From NCBI GenBank assembly GCA_025331565.1, contig JAFREQ010000015.1:3534001-3598000 (forward strand): a stretch of 64,000 nucleotides of DNA, in the 5' to 3' direction. Made by a program: the position numbers and the translations under genes. Source of the stretch: Holacanthus passer (taxonomy: Eukaryota > Chordata > Actinopteri > Pomacanthidae). Below are positions 51,084 to 61,100 of the stretch, in pieces. How positions within the stretch are numbered: position 1 is the first letter of the stretch; the number at the start of each line of letters is the position of its first letter. Below the pieces are notes generated by a model. It saw only the letters and a list, made by a program, of their open reading frames with translations. It did not search any database and was not told the DNA's origin.

Positions 51084-54000
51084 TCAGCCTTTATTTCCCG
51101 CTTCTTTAACAGCCTTCTTCGGTTTGCCAGCTCCACGTCCTTTACCTGAAAGAAAAAAAACATTTAAAAACCCTTAAAAATTACCCAAATACACACAGAA
51201 AAACCACTGTTGACAGTCACATTTCTTCCTGTATCAAACACTGGATGGATTTCAGCAAATAGTGCATATACTGGTCACATATTCTCATGTAAATTTGTTC
51301 TAGTGTTAATACTTTTTTAGGCTGTTTAAAGTGTCAATTTCACATTTCTTTTAGTACAATTGGTAATACTTTTAATCTTAGCTAAATTGTTAATACTTTT
51401 AGACCTCTTGTTTACATTGTTTATTACTATTTAAGTACTCTATCCTCGTCGCTGCTGGACAATGTGAATTTCCCCACTGTGGGACAAATAAAGGAATATC
51501 TTATCTTAAAATATCAGCTCATCGCAAATCATCTTATGCAAGAATGATTTAAAACATTTTCTAAAACAAGATGCCAAAAAAGAAGGTGCAATGCTTTTAT
51601 TAAAGCTGGATTCATTGAGTTTTTTCATCCACCACAATATTAGAAACACAATATTAGAATATAATCACCTCGTATAGTTGTGGGTAACATGTTAATTAAT
51701 TTCTTATCAAAACATCTGTTCATTTAAAGAATTTAAATTAATTAAATTTAAATCAGTATAGTTGTAGTATAGTTGTGGGTGAGAAAAACAAAACACAGCA
51801 GTCAATGATTCATTGGTGCACCTCGAAATAAGATCTTACTCTTTGTCAACTACAATACTACAACTACAGTGAGACTTTGATATGTCTGTTAAGCTCAAGT
51901 GTTACCCCCTCTGTTGCCTTTTCCACCTCCATCTTTACGCCCTCCTCTGCCAGCCTTCTGACCCACAGGCTGTCCACCAGGATGCCCCCCCGCCAAGCCT
52001 CCTTTGGCAGCTGGGGGGCCTTTTTCCACCTTGGCTTTTGCATAAGCCACAGTCACTTTGCTGCCATCTATCTCACAGTCCTCCATGGTTTCTTTGACAG
52101 CTTTGCAGTTTTCATCAGTCTCAAACTCCACAAATCCAAACCTGAGAACAACGTAACATAAAACAAGTCAGTGTAAAGCAGACTTCCAGAATAAGTGATA
52201 AAATATTTTTCTTAGTTCTGCCCACCCTTTTGAAACTCCGGTCTCTTTATCTACTGTGACTCTTGCACTGAGCGCTCCTTCAAAAGCGTTTTTCAGTGTC
52301 TCTGCGGTGGTCTTCTCAGCCAGGCCCATCACGATCAGTGTTTTTGTCAGGGCTAAAGAGGGAAAAGGCACAACTGTCATATCACTGTTTTCGTCACTCA
52401 TTGTGGTTCAAACTGCTATCAAACATCACCTTGGCCTGAAAAAAGTTCCCCATTGTGGGACTAATAATGGGATTAAAATTTTTTTAAAAATGTAAAAATT
52501 AAACAGCCTTTTTGACAACAGGTAAACACCTACATGAACAACATGACATGAACAATCCCACATACCTTTCGCCACCTCTGACTTGTTGTGCATTTTGTCA
52601 AACTGCGCTCTGACCTGCCTTTTGCAGATCTTAAGATTTTGGCATGACTGCAAGGCCTTTTCAGCATCTGCCACAGTTGTGAACTCAACAAACGCAAACC
52701 TACAGAGGATTACAGATGTTTCTTGAGAATATTCAAATGCTTTCTTCCTTGTAAAAAAAAAAAAAAGAAAAAAAAAAAAAAGTGGTCCAGCATTCCTGTA
52801 CTCACCCTCTTGATTTGCCTTTGCTTTGAGGTATGGCGATACTAACAGCCTTCTGAAAGACTTTCTTGAGGTTATGTTCTTTCACATCGTAAGACAAATT
52901 GCTCACAAATAAGGTATTATTTGGAGGAGTTTCAGCTGTGAGAAGGAAGAAATCGCTTTTGTCAATAAAGGGAAAATCACTTAGTTCAGATTTTACTGAC
53001 TGATCAAGTAAAGAAAAAATGTAATAGCTGTCATGTCAACGATGATATATGTCCAGTGATTTACCTTTTGTGTCATTGTTGACGTCATCGTCGTCATTGG
53101 CTTTGGCCACTTTACGCACATTCCCTTCTCCTACAGAGTCCACAATCAAAACCCGGTCTTCGATCTTGAACAGTCGTTTTTTCTGCAGTATTTTCTTAGC
53201 AATGGTTTTATTTTTTAACTCCACAAAGGCAATTCTGTTGAAAAATAAGGCAATTTCATTTAGTACTGATTACAGATACCTAGAACATCTATCATATTAA
53301 ATGCATATTTTTATTTTTAAATAAAGATAACCATAGCATGACAAAAGACCATCAATAGTGCGTGGTTTGCACATCTGACACCATTGTACACTTAGAGAAG
53401 TGAACCTAAATGCAGGTTTTGAAAGCTCTCACCCTTTACTTGGGCCTTCTGTTCCACCAGGAAACCTGACAGTGACGGCCTTGCGGAAGATTTTCAGAAT
53501 GTCTTGTTTTGTTGCGTTGTACGGGACATTCTTCAGAAACAGACATCTGCCATCTCTTGCAGCTAAAGAACAGGAGAGTCCTCAAGTATCAATCTAAACA
53601 TCATCAGCCTCCTTGTACTTTGTATTAGTACTACTTTGTAACGTTTTACATCCCAAGATCATCACATCATAAATGAATTATTTAAGTAGTTAATGAAGAA
53701 CAAGTTAACTCAAAAACCAAAAAATGCACATGAATGACCTCTTGTTGTTTGAACACAGAAACACCACAGTTGCACCTGTATAACACAGATTCATGTGTAA
53801 ATTCATGTGTATTAAAACAATCAAATGTTATTTGAGTTACCTTTTTTTTCCTCCACTGTAGCTTTCACCTTCTCTTCGTCCACACTTTTGATCTTTGCTT
53901 TGTCGAGCTTCATCGGCTTATCAAGTACCATCTCTCCATTTAACGTCAAGGCTTTAGTCAAATCCATCTCTGAAGCCAAATCCACAAATGCATGTTTTCT

Positions 54001-56083
54001 ACAACAGCAAAACATTCATTTTGAGTTAATTTAGTAATTTAAGTAGCAGCAACATTCATTTTAAGTGGATGAGACAATCAGTGTCAAATGCACCTACGAG
54101 GGGATAAAAGTTACATGTACTCACTTGGACTTATCTAATCTGATGTCTTGAACCAGGAGACTTTGTTTCATGAAGTAATTTGCTAATGAATCTTTGATTT
54201 CTTCAAAGGTTTTAGAGTTGTTCAGGTTGCCAACGAAAAGACAAAAACCTACAACAAAATAAGACAGTAAAATGAGTGAACATCAAGTTCGTTGCAGGTC
54301 ATAGCATTTAGCAGTCTGTCTAATTAATTAATACCGTCATTGATGAGTTTGGTTTTCTTCGATGGGGAGGTCTCAACATTTGTGTTCGCCTTCCGTTTCC
54401 CATTTACTGCAACCGATAGAAAATGTTAGCCATTCGTTACGTGATTAGTAAAGAGTGTTTGATCGTACACATCTGTCATTAAAACTTTATATACTGCATT
54501 TGAAATGATTTTTTTAAAATCATTTCAAGAGACCTAGCACATTGTCATCAAGTCATCTAGCACATTGCATGGCAGACAGCAAGTGGTTTTCTATTGTGCC
54601 ACAAAGAGAAGATTCAAATTCAACTTCTACTTTCTACTCTCTTTCTTCATCGTTGTCTCTGTACTCTCACTGCAGAAGCGACTGTATCAGCTGAAGACAG
54701 GATCGATTCCCCTGGCATAAAGAGTCATGATTTGATTTAATGACATTACAAGCTTTTTTTCTGCAGCCTCCATTCAAGCCTAAAGAGCATGAGCATTTCA
54801 CATTTAGGACAGATTTTGGGTGGAGTACCACTTTAAAACTCAATAATGATGCAATAGCCCTATTACTTGCAAAACTTCAAGTAACATCTTTAAGATTAAA
54901 AACGTTATACATAACATCCTCTTTTCTCAAAAAAAAATGTGACACAACAGTGATTTTGGATTCTTGGAAACATCCTTACCACTGCCCATCATCTGACCAC
55001 TTGCACTGGTTCTCTTTTTCAAATCGCCTATCTCTCCTTCCTCATTCTTCTCGTCCCAGGATACAGTTACAGTGGACTTGCTTCCCTTGACTTCAATGAC
55101 GGTGTCCATCTGAGAATCTAAAGATGCAGCTTCGTTACTGGCACAGCTCAGAATTTCAGTCAGACATCACGAGAGATGCTTTCGCTGTACCTTGTTCATT
55201 TTGGTTCATGTCTGCGCTCTCTGTGGGAACATCGTTCTCTTTTCCCACTATTTGATCACTTGAAGAGACAGTCTCAGTTTGTCCTTCTAAAACAATCATT
55301 AACAAATGATTTTACATTAACATCATTATGTTTAGTCATGCTAATTAAAACTTCCTGTTGTTTAAAAGAAATGACTTACCAGTAGTAACATTGTCCTCTT
55401 GATCTGCAGCTTCACTAGTGACAACTTTGCTTTGTCTTTTTCTACGTTTTGTAGCCTGAAAAAAACACATTTAGAAGATAATGACCCTGTTTTTGCAAGC
55501 AAGCATACAAACAAAAAAAGTTTTCACTTACTTTTAAGATTTACCATTAACATTACTGAAACACATTTAGTAATGGAATATGCCCATAACTGTTTCCCAG
55601 AGCACAAGGTGATATATTCAAATCACTTGTCTTGTCTGCAGTCCAACCCCCCAAAACATTCAAATCATATGTATAAAGCAAATAAAAGCAGCAAATCCTC
55701 ATATTTAAACAGCTTTAACCAGTGAAGGTCTAGCATTCTCCCTTGATAAATAAACTGAAACTTTTAATTGATTAAAATTTTGATGTCAATTAACCATAAC
55801 ATCTGTCAAACTAAGTGCTTAGTCGACCAATGATTTGGCCCTACTTGAGTTAAACACACATAAAAACATTACTACGAACTGAAGAGTTGTCTAGTCGTAA
55901 GTTAACTCATTAAAACAGTTCTTATAGATAGAAGTCTGGTCTGGTCCAGCTAACCGACTGCTAGCTTGTTAGTTTGCAGCTAATAAGACCAGACTACAGT
56001 TTGCTTAAAACAATCTACTTAGTGCATGTTGAAGCCTCAGTATAAATATAATGTAACATAATCCTTACGTCTGTCTTTGCCAT
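51084..56083 (-). CDS. nucleolin-like protein with four RRM domains
   Basis: Fourteen coding exons (minus) give 555 aa: 56069-56083, 55380-55455, 55191-55286, 54980-55117, 54335-54406, 54125-54248, 53841-53998, 53433-53562, 53065-53234, 52806-52935, 52566-52699, 52226-52352, 51906-52141, 51084-51145. Residues 1-130 are charged, with basic runs (ATKRRKRQSK, GKRKANT), and low in structure. Four RRMs follow: about 134-205, 229-300, 330-405 and 415-495. RRM4 keeps SKGFGFVEF and RRM3 SRGFAFVEF as RNP1; RRM1 (KKHAFVDL) is degenerate. The tail is Gly/Lys/Pro-rich with a few RG pairs. Four RRMs plus a Gly-rich tail are the nucleolin plan, implying nucleolar pre-rRNA binding, but the long Asp/Glu tracts and dense RGG repeats of nucleolin are missing, so this is a divergent paralogue or relative. 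Every RRM is split by an intron at the same place. Confidence 0.85.
51300..51510 (+). repeat. LINE 3' tail fragment
   Basis: Lies in the last intron of the nucleolin-like gene. It has CTGCTGGACAATGTGAATTT, then CCCCACTGTGGGACAAATAAA and a short ATCTTATCTTA tail, which resembles the 3' end of fish L2-like non-LTR elements. The 5' limit is uncertain and no coding part is seen. Confidence 0.45.
55590..55852. repeat. ATTAATCRATTA-type dispersed element
   Basis: In intron 1 of the nucleolin-like gene. It contains CTTGTCTTGTCTGCAGTCC, AGCAGCAAATCCTCATATTT, CCAGTGAAGG and AATTGATTAAAATTTTGATG, the phrases of the family seen at 39.64 kb. Confidence 0.55.
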
Positions 56084-56187
56084 ATTTGGTGTCACAACAG
56101 CACACAATCATACAGTTTGTCCTAAAACCGGTGAACACACGTGTACTGAGCTAAAAACACCCTCATGCACTGTTTTAATCGACCACG

Positions 56188-56197
56188 GCGCATGCGC
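56188..56197. promoter_or_regulatory. palindromic NRF1-type site
   Basis: GCGCATGCGC, a perfect match to the NRF1 core, 105 bp from the nucleolin-like start and about 610 bp from the gk5 start. NRF1 sites are common in CpG promoters of divergent housekeeping gene pairs. Confidence 0.7.
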
Positions 56198-56739
56198 GTG
56201 CAGTACTACGGGTGCCCGCAGGGTTCTGCGCTTTACGCGATGCAACAGGAACAACATTCGGAATCTTCCCTTCATTATAGTTAAATTTTGTGCATTTAAC
56301 TGCTGTGAGCATATATTTGTTAAATATTATGAAGTAGTGGATAATGTTTAAGAGTAAAGGGATACTCGGGAGTGTTTCTCGAAACTACTAACCGCTTAAA
56401 GTAGCCAAGTAGCCAATTAGCTAAACTCTTGTGTTGGGAACTCCCACATCAGTCGTGCAGCTCAACAGACCCAGGAGCAGAAAAACAGACTTTGAATATA
56501 GGTGACTGTCACTTAGACTTAACTGAACCTGGGCATGTTTTTCCCACAGTGTGTGTTTTCGCTCGGCTTCAGGACTAAACTGTGCTAACGTGTTGACCCG
56601 AGCAGGTAGAGCTGGACTTGGACGAATCCGCGGTCCGAAGGTCGAGTTTCAGCCTCAACACCAGAGATCAGCCGGAGCAGATAAGCAGATAAGGTATTAT
56701 CGGGTCACGCCATCCCTTCAGGCTGTAAACGAGACCAAT

Positions 56740-56774
56740 ATGAGCTGACCATGGAGGACGTGGGACTGATTTGA
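56740..56774 (+). promoter_or_regulatory. two minimal upstream ORFs before gk5
   Basis: ATG-AGC-TGA (56740-56748) and an eight-codon ATG...TGA frame encoding MEDVGLI (56751-56774). The second has a good start context (ACCATGG). Both end 26-52 nt before the gk5 ATG, so they could lower translation or depend on reinitiation, provided transcription starts upstream of them. Confidence 0.55.
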
Positions 56775-56800
56775 GGAGAACTGGGACAAACTTTTCTACC

Positions 56801-58126
56801 ATGGGGAGCCAGAGGAACGGTTTCAAGAGGGAAAGCTTCGTTTTGTCGGTGGACATCGGGACAACCTCAATCAGATGTCACGTCTATGACAAGGAGGCAA
56901 AAATCCGAGGATCATCCACCACAGGGGTATTCATCTGTCCCTTTGGCTTTATATATCTCAAGTACACCACCCTATTTGCAACATATACAAAAGTTACTAC
57001 ATGATTTAGAGGCTGATCTTTATTATTCTCCTAATGTTTTATCCAGGTTGTCCCCTTGTATCCAGAGGTTGGACATGTGGAGCTGGACCCAGATGCACTA
57101 TGGACAGGGTTTATCACTGTGGTCAAGGGAGCTGTACAAGGTACAGTAGTCACCAGTTCCTGTTGTTGCATTTATCCACAACCGTTTTGCAGAAAAAACG
57201 GGTTGGACTGGATGTTATTCATTTGGTTTTGGTTTATGGGAACAGCCTGTGATGATCAACACCAACAATACCACAATACAGGTTCCAGCGCTTTAGTCTC
57301 TGTTGTGGCTTTAGAAAGGCATTAAGCCCAGAACAGGACTTTGATTGAAATGGGAGATTTGTCTGTATCCTTGTATGCACTTATCTCTCTGTGTGAGTCC
57401 CAGTTTCAAAAATCTCTTCCCATTTCTCGTCATAGTAATTTTAATGTGTGTGCTTGGGCTCATGATACAGATGCTGGAGTGCAAATGCGTCAGATAGAGG
57501 CCCTTGGCATCTCGACCCAACGAAACACCTTCACAACATGGGACAGGTAAATCTAATACAATTAATCAAATAATATTAAAGAGAAAGAGAGAGGCAAATA
57601 GGAAGCGAACCCCTGTATCAGACCTGTTCAACCTGCTTTTGTAAAGTTGTTTTCCATCCTAGTTTCCATCTCAGGTCCATTTCACTTGCTGTCTCTCACT
57701 TTGACAGGAAAACTGGGATTCCTTTCCATAACTTCATCAGCTGGCAGGATCAGAGGTCTGCAGACCTGGTCAAGTCCTGGAACCGATCATGTACAATGAA
57801 AGTGAGTCTTTGACTGCTCTCTGTCTCTACCTGAATAAGTTGGGAAGTTAAGAGACAAGGCATGAAATACTTGAACTTCTAAATTATTTGATTGCAGCTT
57901 TAGTAAACATTTAGTTTGACAATGAGCAGCGTTAGGATCATTGCTGGATAAGATCCCATCACAGTGTGACTTTGATTGTTTTTATGACAACATTAGGCAA
58001 TCCATGGTGTGACGAAGGTGCTCTACTTCCTGAGCAGGCAGAAGCGGTTGCTTGCAGCAAGTCTTATCGTCTTCTCTACTCAACATGTCACCTTCCGCCT
58101 TGTCTGGGCCCTATCACACTACAAGC

Positions 58127-58173
<47 letters not shown>

Positions 58174-61100
58174 TGTGTCTGTGTGTAAAAGCTGATATTT
58201 ACCCCAGTTAACTGATATGAACTCAAACCTAGAGCAGCTGTGTTTGCACATTGACCACTGGTACATGTTTGTTCATGTGAATCAATGTTTGTATGTAGTT
58301 GCAGTGGTTAGTAATGCCAAAACAGCATTTTTACACTAAAGAAAATCAATTGCATAATGAATCCAGAAATGTTGAGCACTGAAATGCAAAAACCACAAGT
58401 AAAGCTGTCTCATCTGTTGTGAGAAGTTGTGCAGTTTACTTTTAAGACTTCACAATTACCATTTAATTAATTACTAATTGTTTTCACTATCAGTTCATTC
58501 GCCAGTTATTTTCTCCATTAAACAATTTATTGTTTGGTTTATGACAGCACAATTCCTGAAGCTCGAGTTTTGTCAAACCGATTTCAATTTACAGTAATAT
58601 AAAAACAGAAAAAAATCCTCACATTTGAGAAGCTTGAACCAGAGAATATTTGGCATTTTCGCTTGAAAAATTACTTAAACGATGAATTAATTGTCACATT
58701 AGTTGCCAAATAACTTTCTGTCCGTAAACTAAGAGATTAAATGACCAACTCTTTCAGCTCTCTTCCTATTGCCACACACTTTTCTACCTGCAGGAGACCA
58801 TCACTATTGTAGAACTCAAATTGACTGTTAGCACTATTAGAAGTGAAATTAATACAACCATATGATGTGGTCACTTTCCAAACAAACTTCCTGTCATGCA
58901 AATAAGAGCATAAAACTGTAAGCTAGCTGTGTGTCTTAAAGGGTTAAGCAAACTGCGAGAGGCTGCATTATCAGCACAGCCCTTACTTCTCTTTTCGGCC
59001 TCATCATGTTTCTTTCTTCTTCCAGATTCAGCAAGCAGTAGCTGAGGGCAACTGCTGCTTTGGAACAATAGACACCTGGCTCCTGTTCAAACTCACAAAA
59101 GGTGCGTTCAGCATGTGAAGCTCATGTGAATGTCCTAAGAGCACAATTTCTACTACACTACAGTAATATATAAGTCGTCCAGTGGATTCCATTTCATGCC
59201 ATGTGAAACAGGATTCTAAGACCCAGACAGAATGGTCTTTATTTCCAATCCTATTGCATCACAGATTGACTGAAATTCCTCGGAAATGTTTTAGCTCCTG
59301 TGGGAGAGGAGGAGTTAAGAAGAAAAAGATGGGCAGTTCATACAGCTCTTTTTTTTCCTTTTTTTACCTTTTGGAAATTGTTTTTTTTTTTCATGCATTA
59401 ATTTCTGTCACTGAATGTGTTTTTAGGACAAGTCCATGCCACGGACTACTCTAATGCCAGTACAACAGGAATTTTTGACTCCTACCAGGTCTGGTGTATG
59501 TCATGTTTATTTACTGTTTCTGTCTGTTTTTGGTGTGAGGTTGTTGGTTTTTTTTCTTATCACCGTCATGTGACTTTTTCACAGATGTGTTGGAGTGGGT
59601 TTCTCACCTCTCTTGTGTCTCTGCCTCTCTCTATTTTCCCCAAAGTAGAAAATACAGGGTAAGTCTGCTGTAAAAGTGTAAACGATATCGCAAGTGTGCT
59701 TTTCTCATTATTCCACTGTTTGTTTTTTACCTGTTACCCAGATGTCAAAAAATGATCTAGCACTTTAAGTCAGTGGTTCCTAATCTGGGGGTCATGATCC
59801 ACACAAGTGGCTGTGAGATTAAAACAAGGGGTTGCCAAATGATCATTAGAAAAACACAAATTCTGAACCACAAAATTATGTTTTTGGACTGTTCCGTAGT
59901 CTTTAATTTTTTCCTTTTATATAGATTTTATTGTATATTCTTTCCTCTTCAGGCGTCTAAAAATAATTGTTCAGTTAAACTGCTTACAACTCTTCAATGC
60001 ACCCTGTGGAAAGAGGTCCTAGATACATTACTTACATTTCCTTGTATTAAGGGGTCACAAGCAAAAAAAAAAGTTAGGAAACACTGCTTAAGTGATTATA
60101 AAACTCAGTCACATGATACGGAACACCAGTCTTAAGAGTTGGCTTATAAGCTGTTTGGAAAATGTCCGATTTATTTACAGCATAGAAAAAAAGTGATAAA
60201 AGCAAACGTTTGTCTGCACAAGAGTTGAAATGATCAGTAATGTACTGTGTGATATGTTATATGCAATCATTGTAATTATGTAAATGTGAAATATTTGTTT
60301 AAACTTTCAAATGATTTTGATTTTGCTGTAAAGCACTGAATCTCAGCATATATATTATATAGCATATAGTTGTTATTCGTAGTCTCTGATGGCCTGAAGT
60401 TGACCATTAGAGAGCTGAAGTAGAGTGTGAAGTGATGCATTGTCTCTGGTTTCTCTTCCATGATGCACCAGCCACAACTTTGGTTCCACAGACCCGTCCA
60501 TCTTCGGCGTGCCCATTCCCATCATGTCAGTGGTGAGTTGTCAAGGTGTGTGGCCTCACACACTCCGTTATCTGTGTGATTAGGGTCAAAAATATTCAGT
60601 GCAAAACAACACTCTGATTCTGTTTAAGTTTGTGTGTCCAAGGCGGTGTCACCACCATTATGTTGTAAAACAAGAAATGAAACCCAGTAATTTAGTTCAT
60701 CAGCAAGGAATATGTGGCTCAAGAGTAGAAGGTAGATTTCCTGCTGGAGAGATGACCTGCTTTGACTAATGAAGCGTTGAATATTGTTTTTTCTCCCGCT
60801 TAGTCATTTGGACTGTTCCTTATTAGACACCAGATGAGTTTTGGACCTTTCCACTGTCTCTCAGATGAGACTAAATCTGTTAAGGGTTTTTTGCTTTCAC
60901 CCAATACTGATGGCTTCCTCTGTCCTCTTGCTGTAGATGGCGGACCAGCAGGCAGCCATGTTTGGAGAATGCTGCTTTGACATTGGTGATGTCAAGATTA
61001 CCATGGGAACGGGCTCCTTCATGGACATCAACACTGGGAGCAAACCACATACATCTCTAGCAGGTGATGCTAGATATACACACTTGAAGATTATTCTATC

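Larger units (their letters stand above)
56084..56800. promoter_or_regulatory. bidirectional promoter, nucleolin-like / gk5
   Basis: 717 bp between divergent start codons, serving both genes. No TATA box was recognised on either side. The part nearest the nucleolin-like gene (about 56180-56230) is GC-rich and CpG-containing, with a palindromic NRF1-type site at 56188-56197. The gk5 side is 5' UTR with two short upstream ORFs. Confidence 0.7.

Noticed and set aside
52936..53840. Box C/D snoRNAs in nucleolin-like introns, as in mammalian NCL
   Set aside because: A TGATGATG occurs near 53600 on the minus strand, but no matching box D lies 60-90 nt downstream within the intron. No other convincing C/D pair was seen.
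56771..56801. gk5 N-terminus starting ten codons earlier
   Set aside because: The apparent start is TTG. The ATG at 56801 has a strong context and gives a family-typical length.
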